A DNA stretch of 64,000 nt, from the NCBI GenBank assembly GCA_002633005.1, contig NMRA01000272.1, positions 501,817 to 565,816 of the forward strand. The letters run 5' to 3'. Below, in pieces: positions 1-11,215 of this stretch (positions within the stretch are counted from its first letter, which is position 1; every line of letters begins with the position of its first letter). The DNA is from Phoronis australis. Lineage: Eukaryota; Phoronida; Phoronidae. The notes below the pieces were generated by a model. The model did no database searches. It was not told the origin of the DNA and saw nothing but the letters and a program-made list of their open reading frames with translations. Made by a program: the position numbers and the translations under genes.

Positions 1-91
1 TGATACTCATAATTAACTTCACACGAAGCACAGGGAGTGATCTAAATTATAAAATGACAAATAAGTGTTTATCTTTTTATTCTTTTTTAAG

Positions 92-241
92 TGACCGACG
101 GTGTTTGGGGACCATGGTCTAGCTGGACACGTTGTTCACAGAAGTGCAATGGCGGAAAGCAGACTAGCGAGCGTGCGTGTCGAACTAATTGTACTGGTCC
201 AAAGACAAGGTCTCGCGCTTGCAACCAACATAACTGCACAT
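92..241 (+). CDS. TSR exon 1 (phase 1-1)
   Basis: Follows a pyrimidine-rich acceptor ending AG at 90-91 and ends before GTAGGC at 242. It encodes [14 protein letters not shown], then further cysteines in the TSR pattern (CRTNC, then RACNQHNC). The O-fucose consensus is lost because lysine replaces S/T before the second cysteine. The preceding exon lies before the window. Confidence 0.85.
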
Positions 242-3200
242 GTAGGCAGAGATTACACTGATATGACATATCAGTCATGTATATTGTTGGTCATTTGTCA
301 AACATGTAGTTAGTAAATCACACCCGGCTACTGTTCTGGTAACAGTGACGTAGGCTTACGTTCCAGACCCATTGCGAACACCTCAAGTATTTTCGTGGCA
401 TCAGATTTCCTATCGGTTGTGAACAACATCTGCGCACGTGCAAACTTGCCAAAAATTCTCCAATTTGAAAATCACACTAGTTGCTACTGAAGGCCCGACA
501 TGCAAAAATGATTAACGTGTGAGGCAGCGAAAATACCAAAAGCGTTCCGAATACTTCTAGCCTTGCCATAAATATACTGCATACGGTTCCTAGTCACTCC
601 TTGCTACAAAAGGTAGAACTATGGAATTATCATGTAACATGGCTTCTCGCTGCTTAAAGAACGAAGTAAATTCAGTATCTCGATTGGTTGGAAAAGGTAT
701 TGAAATATTTCGATTGGCTGATGATGAGACATGTAGCAGTATACTAATCCATCTATCGGCTAAATGCTTTTATTGCAACTCCGCGGTCAAACAAAACAAA
801 CAAAAAACGATCCACTACCCTTTTCCATATCGTTTGCGTGCCATATGTGTACAACGAACGTTCAAACCAGGGAACTCTAGAACTGGACAGCCTTTACTCC
901 CGCACGTAACCCATGCATTCTAGTGTCAGAGCTTGCGACCCAACATTTTACGGTTCCGGCCGTGAGGATTTGCACTATGAGCTTTGATCGAGTGTTGTAG
1001 TTAAAAAATCAAGCCTAACTTCATTGCCTCATTTTCACTGTGCCATTTTTGTTCATAAAGGAATCGTCAAGCAAGACTCGCTTGAACTGTTTCAGAGAAC
1101 TATCGATTTCTTGGCAAAATTAGTCAACAGTCCCGTCAGTTACATTAGTCGTTGTTTATATGCACCGGCCTGTGACTCTGGATAGATGTAGAGAATAGTC
1201 CGACCTATGAAATATTTTCAGATCCAAACTTAGAGCCACTGTCTACAAACTATCGCAGTAAATGTTGAGATTTTTGCAGCAAGACATTTTGGGGGTGTTA
1301 AGATCGTGTTACAGTATTGTACGGGAATAAGTAACATTTAAATTCTGCGTGCTTGTTCTGCAGTTACAAGTGAAAAGTTTAGGCCCTACTGTAACCGGTG
1401 TGTTTACGTAACCTCAAAACTACTATTGATTTTCGTATAACAGGCTAAGCCATCCGTAAGACAAAAGCCAGTAGACTCTTGGACAGGCCCTTGATGCTAA
1501 ATCTGACTGCCATCAATTGGAGAGCTTGAGTTAAGAGTAAATGAAACATCGTTTTCAACAGATCATGTATTATAATGAAAAGACAAATTCAGAAAACTAC
1601 TCTTTTGCAGCGGTTGGGGATTGGACTATTTGGGGTAATTGGGGTGAATGCAGTGCCACGTGCGGCGGAGGTGCACAATACAAATTCAAAGAATGCGTTG
1701 GCGGCTCTACATGTACTGGCAAGGGAGTTGAAAATCGCACTTGCAACACCATGTTATGTCCAGGTAACAAACAGTATAATAATTGTCTCAGTTTATTTGA
1801 CTAAATTACATTGAAGATGACACTTTGTAGGGCTTTGAAAACCTTCATGACATATGCTTTGCTTCCTCCCAAGCATATCGGGCATATTCGTAGTATCGTA
1901 CTCCGGGAAGAATGAATTATTTGGAAGTGCTAAATGCCGCACATTCTGTTTCCCCTCCGGTGACGACCATTTCTTCCCCTCGTGGTCACCATCAGTTTTG
2001 TCCCCTGATGATTCCCCATTTCGCACCCCTCCCCTCCCTCGACTCCCCAAGGTTTCAAATCTGACGCTACATGGTTCATATACTCACCTCGTTTGTTACT
2101 GCGAAAGACATTACTAATCCACATACACGTCTTGGTCACTACGTCACGTGACGTACAGTATATGTGTAACTACACATGTGGTGACTACGACCAAGATTCC
2201 TCAGTGGTACGATCTATCGCTAGTGAAGACCCCTAACCCAACGAAGATATGTGAATTCATAATCCACAGTTTTACAAGATATTATTTCTCTACGAAATAG
2301 CTCTCACAAGGAGCAGAAATCATAACAACGTTTTTTCTATTACTTCAGTAAAAGGAGGTTGGAGCACGTGGGGAACGTGGGACAAATGTACCAAACCATG
2401 TGGCGGAGGGGCAATGTTGAGGAGCAGGTCATGTTCTCAACCTGTTGGTGGCATACCGTGTCACGGAGTTCGGAGGCAGTCTCGCTTGTGCAACACCCAT
2501 CCATGTGAAAGGCTGACGACAACCGCAGGTTAGCACCACCACCGTGGTATGTATATTTATGTTCGACTTATTCCAATGGAAACAACAATTAAATGAAGCT
2601 TCAATGCATACTGATGGTTGTTTTGACGAAACATGCCGTTTCCTGGCAACCAGACGCAACAACCCTGGATTAGAAGTGAGTCTCGGGGATGGAAGGAACT
2701 GACCTTTCGTTACTACATGAAGGTATGTTCGGCGTATAAGATGACCAGCCAGGTCTAGCGAAGTCATTATTGAGACATGGTCTCAAGCAATAACGAACTC
2801 TATGTTAGTTTGCTACGCTCGCAAATCACGTGAAATCTGAATAAGGAACAGCTTGAGATTAACTTTAAAACGGTGACCCAGTGGTTTTGACACAACTTAT
2901 TTTTTTGGCAAAATGCAGGTTTCAGCGCATGCGTGCAGCTTCAATTTAACTAGATACAAAGCTGTCACAGAGAGCAACATTCACAATAAAGCTTTTTTAT
3001 TACTTCAGTAAAAGGAGGTTGGAGCACGTGGGGAATGTGGGACAAATGTACCAAACCATGTGGCGGAGGCGCAATGTTAAGGAGCAGGTCATGTTCTCTC
3101 CCTGTTGGTGGCATACCGTGTCACGGAGTTCGGAGACAGTCTCGCTTGTGCAATACCCTTCCATGTGAAAGGCTGACGACAACCGCAGGTTAGCACCACC

Positions 3201-6200
3201 ACCGTGGTATGTATATTTATGTTCGACTTATTCCAATCAAGACAACGATTAAATCGAGCTTCAATGCATACTGATGGCTATGTTTTGACGAAATACGCCG
3301 TTTCCAGGCAACCAGACGCAACGCAAATAATGGTAAACAAGACTGAAGTTAAAAATATCGTTGGATACGTCGTACTCATAGCATATGTGATGGACGAGGT
3401 GTCATTACTGAATAACCAGAGGCCGGTATATATTTTGACCGAACTTCTGACTACGGCCAACCCCTGTACCGTCCCCGACCCGGGACTGAATCCTTTGAAC
3501 ATCTTTATCTTATACGCCGGCCTCTGGAGACATCACCTCTGAACATAATTAGGTGCGCCCAGGTATATAACAGTGACCTACAATGTACAGTAGATCGATT
3601 CGCCGTCCCAAGTTAGCTATCACTGACACTCTGGGATAGCTGGCTTTGTCAAAGTCTGCGGCTCAGTGCCGCGCCGATGAAGGCGGACGTATTTCTGAGT
3701 CACTGAAAGGTAAAACATTCAAATATGGTTCTTAAGGAAAGGAGGTTTTTGGTAAAAATAATTACTGTACTATAACTTTTCTGTTCATTTATCTAAAATG
3801 AAATTTATGATAATAGCATGTCCTAAAACAGGAAGTGGTGACGCAGTGAGCAAGTTCCGAAATCGCCGATCGTTGCGCGTCCAGGTAAGCTAGGTTCCTA
3901 GCCTTGACGCCACGCGGGTTTATAGCTGCTTAAATAATATATACTGGCTGGTCAGAAATATCCACAGTACACACTTCCATTGAAGGAAGTTTTTTTAAAA
4001 CATTTAAAAATGTTTCAACACCTTGATATTCTCTCTAACCTCTCAGGGACAAGTCATCAACCTCAAGGTGGTCAGGAGGGAGTTTGGAGTAACTGGACTA
4101 CCTGGAGTAGTTGCAGCGCCTCCTGCGGGCAAGGTGTGCAGTCGAAAAGCAGAGTCTGCTTTCATCCAGCAGGTGTTGAGTGCAATGGGTCTGAGATTGA
4201 ATCGCGATCTTGTGTAATACAAGAATGTGTGACAGGTACTTAGTCATATGATCGACGATATGGGCTGCATTTGACTGTTTGCGCCGTTTCCGCCAGGTCA
4301 ACCAGCTAAGACATCTGTTTTTGATGTTGAAGATGGACCTGGCGGAACCGGCGAGGTCAATCAAGTGCAGTCACTGAAACGACTTTTCACCGATCATTGT
4401 TATCTATTCGAGGGGTGCAGCGTACACGGGAAGAACTTTGGAAAACCGACATCGTTTACAGGAAATTTTTGTACAATTGCGATAAGATGTGCTCGTTTAC
4501 GTTGGAATTCCATGCGTTACAATTTTTGTAAAAAATCCTGGCTCATTTAATCACACCGATGTTTTACTAGTCTGCAGAACTGATGACGGTTCGCCACTGG
4601 GATTGTGTCGTACGTCACGTTTATGAAAATCAGTACTCAATTAACTGACAATGTTCTGTATGAAGAACTGCTTTAGTGTTTTGACTTTACACTGAGTTGA
4701 GAGTTTGTAGTTTAAAATTGAGTTTGAAAAATAATGTTTATACATCTCAATACCTAATGGTTCATGCCGCTGTTATCACATTGTGGTTTTAGTGACAAGT
4801 CCATTGGAACAGAAGCCATAACGTTTAAGAATTACGCAATAATTAGTCGAAATCAACTTTTTATGGATGTGCTTGGTATTTTTGCAATGGAACGCGTTCT
4901 GTAAACGAAAAACATTCGCAAGACACTCAGCGGCAAGAAATCTTCATTTATGGATTTGTAACAGTTAATTATATCCCACGATTCAACCGTCGACCATCTT
5001 CTTAGTGGCCGCCACTTCGCTAGTTTACGCTAACTGAGATCTTGAGCGAACTTGGGAAACTTGCTTTTCATTCTCGTGATTTTGCGTGGATTTGCGTTAT
5101 CTTTCTCTTTTTAGCGCAAGTGTAAAGCGTCTTTGGAACGTTCTCCCGTGTAAGCTCTATTGATCAGTGATACTGTATGAGTTCGCCAGACTGCACGAAA
5201 GTGAGCGACGCGAGCGAAATGCGCGTCGCAATGTCGCGCAAATGGGCGGACACATTAGATGCGAACATTTTAGCTAGCAATTTGAATAATGGCCAACTGT
5301 TGCTGTATTTGATGCATAGACGACGAATTGTTGGTTTGAACTTGGCAGGTGCATCCCATCAACGAAACACGTCCAAAACACTACTCACGACAACTCTGGT
5401 AACGCCGCGTGAACGATAGCTTACGTTAACTTGAAGTTCAGATCCGATCTGATACAGCGAGTTCTATAAATATCACACGATTAAAATGTTAGACGCTTGC
5501 TTCTTTAACTAATTCATAGTCCACGTACCTTCAAATCAGAAGGCCGATAGGACATCTGATCAGCCGTCTGAAAAACCAGACGTCTGATCAACTTTCTCGT
5601 CATCCGACCCCAAACTAGACGGCGGATCAGCCCCCTTTCCGTGAGTAGTAGTTAGGTTCTGTTCGTGAATGATAATTGCATGTGATGGACCAGAATAGTA
5701 GCATTTTCACGCAATATTTTGTTAATTACTCGTAAGACGACATGTGAACATTATTTTACGCTTCGTATATAATCCAGATCAGAACGCGAACTAGTTGACG
5801 TTGACGCTTCAATTAAAGTGGCATCAACGCATTGTCTTTTGAAATGATTTGATATTTTCCAATGCTTGAAATTAACATTTATTCCTCTATTAATATCTAG
5901 TTTTGACCGGAAAACAAAAACAAGAAGAAACGAAGGCGTCGAGTGGCACAGTTGTCGGGCTGTCTGTTGCAATTCCTCTGGTCGGCGTTGTAATCATGGT
6001 TTTGCTTGGTGTCTGCATATACACTCGGTACTTATGTTTTACGAATTATTGAAAGTACCTTAACAGGTTAAAGCGAACTCTCCTTCACCTTTGATTTAGA
6101 TCCCCTACCATTATGAAATTAGTCTCAAACATTTTCTTTAGTAAAAAAGGGGTGTGTGACAGTTCGTTATTGCTTGAGACACGACCCTACAAGCTGACTT

Positions 6201-8349
6201 GCCTCGGCGTGCCATTTTATTCGACCAGTAGTCGCGAACAGTAACGAATCGAATTGTCAATTCCTTGCAGTGCCAAAATCACTTCTTATCTCGGTAAGAA
6301 ACAAATCGAGGCCAGTTTTATAGCGGTGAGAAGTCTGAATAAAAGTTAGTTTCATCAGCGAATTACGCAGGTTTATTGACGGTGTAAATGATTACCTTTT
6401 TTGCATGTAACTAGGCTCATGCACAAGCCGCACTTAGATCCGGAATCACATGGGCGACGCACCATAGGGGGCTGGGGGGAGGGGCTGAAGGCCCCACCTA
6501 TTTCAGTTCTGGCTGCCCACGAATCAGGCGCCTGCTCCTATATCTGATCCGAACTGATTCTTCGAATGAAAGCGCTCCCCATTTGTTATTCCTTTATATA
6601 ATCTCAGCTGTTTGGTTCATGGAATGCAGTGAATAATCTTTTCGAACAAGAATACACGCCTAGTTTGCAACTTAATTTTAAACACATTATTTGTTTTTTC
6701 AGTTGAAACCTCCTCATTTTCATTGATTTTACTGGGAAGGTTGATTAAATGATTTAAGTACAGTGGCAGATCTACGTTTTCAGAAAGGGGGGGGGTTAGG
6801 ATTCGAGCGAATCCGAGGCGCGTAGCGCCGAGCTGAAGCAAGGCCGGAAGGTTCCCCCTCCCGTGGAAGATTTTTTGTGGTTTTTAGAAGCTGATTTCAT
6901 TTTTCTGGCGAAATTTTTATCAATTTTTATTTTTGATCCTGTCCCGTTTGTGAAACTAAAATTTCACTTGATGTACATNCGCCTCTGAAGTAAATTAAGA
7001 ATTCCTTTAAGATGTATTTGCAAGCTCCTAACTATGCTAATGTATAGCAAGAAGTAAACGGCAACTGTATTTGATTACTAACTACGCTAAATGAAGTGCA
7101 GTTGTATTCATTGACAACTTATGGATGAGAAAACTAGAAATTCTTCAAATAGGTGACCTTTGCACTAATGACGTACATGTATCTTGGGGCTCACATAGCC
7201 CGCACCATGCAGTATTATTCCCCAACACCATGCCCCGGTTGAGTGATTTACGGCGGATCATTTTCTACACAAAACTCGTTCTTAAAAACATTTGGCAATT
7301 TTCAACGTACTTCATATCACATCGTCGCTTTATGTTATGTTTCTAACAAATTTGATCAAGCAATGACAGAGGTTCGGAATTTGCGTGAAAGTTCCACTTT
7401 AACATCCTTCCAAACTCATGTCTAACCCATTTTGTAACAGAACTGGATTGCTGCCTGAGATCTTATCTGAGTTATAACCTAGGCAATGAACGGTACTGTA
7501 TATCACAGTCTCAAAAATGTTTCGCTTGGGCACGATTGTGCGCTTTGTCTAGGACAATACATGTGCTTGTATCCCCAATAAGGTATGCGCCTGTGCAAAG
7601 GACACCCACCTGCGCCTATATATGCGAAACTTAGGCACACGAGCCTTTTTGCGAGACATTTGAGTGAGCAACTTTCTTAGACGCATTGAGTCTAAATACG
7701 CGCATATACCGTAATGCCCTCATTTCTTTCCAGTCGTACAGTATACTAAAGTATTATATTCCGACCGAATTAATTTCAGGACAAACTTTTGTATTAAATT
7801 GTTTCTTACTAGTTGTTTTGCAGTAGTTTAACACTTAATCTTAAACTGTGACTGAGTGCGACCTTGCATGGACACCTGTTAGTTGCATCTATTTTTTAAG
7901 TTACGCAATACCTATTATAGTCGAAATCTAACCATGTGGTGTCGCAATAACACAAACATGTAAATAAATTTGAACGGCATTGAACGCAATTCCCTTCACT
8001 CAACAATCTCAAATCTCGAATGTATTAATGTGAATTAAAATCAGCTATCATGTCTTTGCCGGATATTCAAACTGGTATTTGTGCTCTGCGTTGCAGGAAA
8101 CGACAAAAAACGAGAACAGCGGCGTCACCTGTTGTGGTTTTGCCGGATTTGCCGGTTGCCGCCGGCGCAACTTATGTTAATGAGGTTTACCAGCACTTCG
8201 CAAACGGCAATACGGCAACAAACGAAGATAAGCCCTTCAAAGGAGACGCCAATGAGCTGACAAATGAACAAAACGAATATGCTGAAGTGATAAGCCAGAA
8301 GAGTGATACCAATGACAAAGATGGAGATTATGAGAGAGTAAAGGATTAG
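92..8349 (+). CDS. TSR-repeat single-pass membrane receptor-like gene, 5' partial (7 exons)
   Basis: Seven exons join without a frame break: 92-241, 1611-1763, 2349-2528, 3009-3188, 4047-4235, 5901-6027 and 8097-8349, about 409 residues visible. The first five each encode one thrombospondin type 1 repeat with the WxxWxxW...CxxxC core; all are phase 1-1, the classic shuffling phase. Exon six codes a short stalk and a hydrophobic segment of about 25 residues. Exon seven codes an 84-residue basic-then-acidic tail ending in TAG. The upstream exons and signal peptide lie outside the window because the first exon needs a phase 1 donor. In known families TSRs bind ligands or matrix and carry C-mannose on WxxW; CxxS/TCG O-fucose sites are present in repeats 2 and 5 only. 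Predicted type I plasma membrane protein; the ligand is unknown. I do not recognise a specific orthologue. No AATAAA was seen in the 600 bases after the stop. Confidence 0.88.
242..1610 (+). other. Intron 1 of TSR gene
   Basis: GT at 242 and AG at 1609-1610. The 100-codon open frame at 621-923 has no recognisable domain. I see no exon or clear repeat in it. Confidence 0.6.
1611..1763 (+). CDS. TSR exon 2 (phase 1-1)
   Basis: Acceptor TCTTTTGCAG at 1601-1610, donor GTAACA at 1764. Encodes [17 protein letters not shown], with a perfect CxxTCG O-fucosylation consensus and WxxW C-mannosylation motifs, closing with a CNTMLCP cysteine pair. It is 51 codons long and symmetric phase 1. Confidence 0.9.
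1764..2348 (+). other. Intron 2 of TSR gene
   Basis: Ordinary GT-AG intron. The overlapping open frames on both strands (1793-2139) show no domain. Confidence 0.6.
2349..2528 (+). CDS. TSR exon 3, first copy of duplicated exon
   Basis: Acceptor ...TACTTCAG at 2348, donor GTTAGC at 2529. Encodes [17 protein letters not shown] and ends with a Thr-rich linker ERLTTTA. 60 codons, phase 1-1. Proline replaces S/T in the O-fucose site. Nearly identical to exon 4, 660 bases downstream. Confidence 0.9.
3009..3188 (+). CDS. TSR exon 4, second copy of duplicated exon
   Basis: Same acceptor context (TACTTCAG) and donor (GTTAGC) as exon 3. Encodes [17 protein letters not shown]; all six cysteines and the tryptophans are kept. 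Could be an extra repeat or mutually exclusive with exon 3. Confidence 0.9.
3189..4046 (+). other. Intron 4 of TSR gene
   Basis: Begins with the duplicated intron segment (to about 3325). The 112-codon open frame at 3204-3542 begins in that duplicated intronic sequence and shows no domain, so I treat it as chance. Nothing else seen. Confidence 0.6.
4047..4235 (+). CDS. TSR exon 5 (phase 1-1)
   Basis: Acceptor CCTCTCAG ending at 4046, donor GTACTT at 4236. A short polar linker (about 12 residues, THQPQGGQ-like) precedes [17 protein letters not shown], which has the CxxSCG O-fucose consensus. It closes with CVIQEC. 63 codons. This is the membrane-proximal TSR. Confidence 0.9.
4236..5900 (+). 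other. Intron 5 of TSR gene with two hairpins
   Basis: Holds an inverted repeat at 4282-4299 / 4336-4353 (17 of 18 match, 36-base loop) and another at 5557-5570 / 5577-5590 (13 of 14, loop AAAAAC). No exon is needed here because phases 1 and 1 join directly across it. Confidence 0.6.
5901..6027 (+). CDS. Transmembrane exon (phase 1-2)
   Basis: Acceptor TTAATATCTAG ending at 5900, donor GTACTT at 6028. Encodes a charged stalk (GKQKQEETK) followed by a hydrophobic run beginning [16 protein letters not shown] and ending GVCIYTR; the basic residue after it fits type I topology. The exon shifts the phase from 1 to 2. Confidence 0.85.
6447..6520. mobile_element. Short MITE-like repeat, relative of 32153-32222
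   Basis: Starts GGGCGACGCACCATAGGGGG and ends near TTTCAGTTCTGGCTGCCC; the same layout occurs at 32153-32222, where the 9-bp terminal inverted repeat is intact. Here the ends have decayed. Confidence 0.5.
6761..6979. mobile_element. Partial G-rich DNA transposon (GGCGGATCTA-end family)
   Basis: CAGTGGCAGATCTACG followed by an uninterrupted G run matches the terminus of the element at 30676-31609. The other end is not visible and a lone N at 6979 may hide missing sequence. Confidence 0.4.
8097..8349 (+). CDS. Terminal exon: cytoplasmic tail with tyrosine motifs
   Basis: Acceptor GCGTTGCAG ending at 8096; one base completes the split Arg codon from exon 6. Codes 84 residues: a basic juxtamembrane stretch (KRQKTR), a hydrophobic Val/Pro segment, then an acidic Asn-rich region with YVNE, YQHF, YAEV and YERV. 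YVNE fits the YxNx Grb2-type SH2 site; YAEV and YERV fit Yxx(V/I/L) SH2 sites but lack the -2 residue of a strict ITIM. The inference is tyrosine-kinase-dependent signalling or clathrin sorting. Stop TAG at 8347-8349. Confidence 0.85.
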
Positions 8350-9159
8350 AGAGACTTAATCACGGTAACCGGATGAATATATAAATTTTGATGAGCAAAC
8401 TTTAAAAATCCGGGAAGAAACGTTTAAAATCCCATGCAAAGCCATTTTGGAAACCACTGTTTTGTTTCATGTTTTGAAATATATGTTTGTTGAGGGAAAC
8501 TTTCCGCATCTATTGCAAATGGCAGATTTTCATTTCAATCTAACTTTAAATGACATGTATTGAGGTTGGAAAACACGCAGAAATACACGTAGTTTTTAGC
8601 CTAAGACATACACTGTTAGACAAGGGATAGATGTCTGAACTTATTAGTGAATCTTTGTCGCATGTGCCTATAAGGAGAACACTTGAACCACAGTTTTTGG
8701 AAAAACACTTTATTTTGGACTTAGGCGCACGGGCCTAAAAGCGTGCATATACCATGTGAAATTTATAATGGATACAAAGCATAGTGCTCAGTTTTTTTAA
8801 TAACACCATGTTCATGGTTTTACCTCGGAGAAAGTTTTTACAAAACTTTTTATGTTTTGAGATCATGATAAGAACCTTTTCACCTTCACTGATGAGAGCG
8901 CCGATCGTACTGTGCTTCATACATGTACAAGAAAGCTAACTCACATGAGCTGGGACATTTGCAACCTGGTAACTCAAACACTGTACTGGTCCTTTATAGA
9001 ATGAACTGTCTGGGCCGCCAGTAGTCAGAATTCCGTTAGGCCAACTGGACGACCCAAATTACAATGTTCCGATTTGGCCCGGATTCGCTATACGCCGGGC
9101 CGGAACACGAACACAAAACGTCGAAGTGTGCACTGCAGATCTTTTGTAGCCAGCCAGCT
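8350..9159. other. Intergenic, downstream of TSR gene
   Basis: 3' flank and presumed 3' UTR. No canonical AATAAA in the first 600 bases and no other feature I can support. Confidence 0.5.
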
Positions 9160-9685
9160 AGTTGTTTGAAGACTATCGCCAAAATACAGCTAGGTACAAC
9201 TTAGGCAGCCAGCAAGTTTAGTGAAAACTATATTTAGTATAGGCTACAGCTTTGCGCCAAGGCTAGGTACCACTGTGAGCTGAGCTCCGTTAGACTACGA
9301 AATTTCATACAGGCCGGGTATGAGTTCTATTAGTCACCTCGTCGTTGAAAAGTATATGACAGAGCCAACGACCTGAACGACCAACGGGGTACATGCAAAA
9401 TCTGGGAGATAATTCCGACACTCACCTTGCCCGTTGCCAGCCGTTTAAATGAAAAACAATCTAATAAACGTCATTTCTAGCATAATTCTCCACCTTTTGA
9501 GTTTTGTAACAAAGAAAGTCTGTCGTCGTTTTCATAACATTAGGCTCGTGACGCGCGCACGCGCCGTCCTAAAATTTTGCGACCTCTCTTAGGAGATGAT
9601 GACAGCTTCACAGCAGCAAAGTTTGTTCTAAAATTCGGTTTCCTGGCCTTAAAATTACTAAAAACTTGTAACGAAACATAACGAA

Positions 9686-9967
9686 GCCTGCGCGCACCCA
9701 GCCTTTAATATGGGGGGAATCGAATTTCTAACGGTGTGTACCTTTTGCTAACAAAAAAGCGGGAGGACTGAAAAAACAATAAAAACGGGAAAACGGGTGC
9801 ACCACCTTCAGAACTGTGAGCTGTGCGTCTGCGCCTTTTTAGTGGACTTTTGCCTCGTTTTCTCGGACCTTTTGTTTCTCCGAGGCGGACCTTTTTGCCC
9901 ACTTCGCCAAGGGGCGGGGGGTTGGGGGCTCGTTCGAGCTCATCGGGCTCCCCTGTGTGCTCGAATG
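9686..9967. mobile_element. 280-bp GC-richer insertion in repeat copy 1
   Basis: Copy 2 runs straight from AAAAACTTGAAAC to AAAATGAAAC, while copy 1 has this extra block between the same flanks. It holds a G-rich and a pyrimidine-rich part and no coding frame. Nature unknown. Confidence 0.45.
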
Positions 9968-10109
9968 CAAAATGAAACCAGTTCCGACAATTTGTTATAA
10001 CAGGTACACAACCTCGTGGCAGAGAAGAACAGTTGATAGAAGAATGAACGGGAGAAGGTCAGGTCAGGTGACGTAATCGCCGAAAGCCGACTCACAAGAG
10101 AGCACAATT

Positions 10110-11215
10110 TTTTTCATATTTTTATTTTGCTTTAGCATGAAAATTACATGTCACCGAAAACAATACAGTATACATCATTTACAACGAATAACATTAAACC
10201 ACTAGTCAACAAGTACCGTAAATTTATGAACATTTGGAAATGTAGATTTTTTTAACGAACTTTTTGCTAGCATGATCAACAGATTAATGTTACAATTTTC
10301 CGACTAAATGTTTCCCAAAAACTAAAAAACATTGTTATTTTGTCCAAATAAAAATTTACATGATATGTTTGTTTTAACCACTCAGCAAAAAAGAACCAGA
10401 AACCGGAGACAAGACGACACTCTCAAAACAGATCGACGGAAGTTTAATTGTGTTCACCACAGAAAGAGCATAAGTCACTTGTTTTTATTTTAATTTTATG
10501 TAAATAATTATTGCTTGGCAATATTCTGTGAATTAAACGGTATTGGAACCAATGCAAGTTTGTACAATTGAAGGGGAGTTTATTTACTTTTCTCCACCAT
10601 GTATCAGAATTACTAAAATTTACATTATTTGGAACACCATTTACATGTATATCTATCTCAGATCACCACTTGCTTTTATATTTACAAACTGTCTGAAGAG
10701 ACTGTTCTAAGGTGTCATAAATATTTACCGCTTGCTATTTATTATGCAAAATTTTATAGATATAACGGGTAAAATTTGGTAAAAAGATATTGTTTTGTCT
10801 ATTCTTAAGACCCGTGTACCCTGCATAGGTTGCACTTCTTAATCGATAGAATTCTAGTATTGGAGGTTGAAAGTTGTAACTATTACAAAGTTCTTCATGT
10901 GACATAAAAGAACCTTCAGCATTAAACAAATCACACACACGACAGACTCCCCTTTCATTCCAGGTCTTGTAGAAAATAGAATTTCTACTGAGTTTAATCT
11001 TTGAATTATACCACACAGCAGAGTAAATATTTTCATTTTTGTCACACATTTGAAACAGGAGCACAACATCGCTTAAAACTTCCTTCCAGAACAGATTATC
11101 GGTTCCTTCAGCTAATTTTTTAAGGAAAGCGTCTCCCATTTTAAAAAAGTTATCAACCCAAAACTGCCTCGACCTCTTCAATTTTAGCAGTAGGCCAGAT
11201 GAGCGGTAGAACGAC
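10110..11215 (-). mobile_element. 5'-truncated L1/Tx1-like LINE inserted in repeat copy 1
   Basis: A minus-strand frame ending at 10735 (170 codons up to 11247, the first few in flanking repeat) has the C-terminal pattern of L1-like ORF2: FWKEVLSD, VWYNSKI, a W...GV..V.DL stretch, then a FxSHEELC segment. After a frame break the homology resumes at about 10600-10440 with LHWFQYRLIHRILPSNNYL and a CSFC-GEH zinc-knuckle-like end. The plus-strand T-rich edge at 10108-10130 would be the A-rich tail. It lies exactly where the repeat is interrupted, so it is a nested insertion. Dead copy. Confidence 0.7.

Larger units (their letters stand above)
2330..3330 (+). repeat. Recent tandem duplication of a TSR exon with flanks
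   Basis: About 2335-2660 and 2995-3325 align at an offset of 660 bases, covering the last bases of the upstream intron, the whole exon and about 140 bases of downstream intron (shared GTTAGCACCACCACCGTGG). The exons differ at 8 of 180 positions, giving 3 amino acid changes (Thr to Met, Gln to Leu, His to Leu). Intron divergence downstream is somewhat higher, with small indels. Phase 1-1 lets the extra copy be added without a frame shift. Confidence 0.9.
6028..8096 (+). other. Intron 6 of TSR gene, repeat-bearing
   Basis: Contains a short MITE relative at about 6447-6520, the start of a G-rich transposon copy at 6761 (CAGTGGCAGATCTACG then a run of G), and a single N at 6979. The rest is AT-rich with no exon seen. 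Confidence 0.6.

Noticed and set aside
3204-3542. 112-codon plus frame downstream of TSR exon 4
   Set aside because: Starts inside the duplicated intron segment and has no domain or splice support.
4282-4353. CRISPR-like or riboswitch structure
   Set aside because: Single inverted repeat in a eukaryotic intron; no repeat-spacer array anywhere in the window.
8735-8920. Small minus frame after the TSR gene
   Set aside because: 61 codons, AT-rich, no domain.
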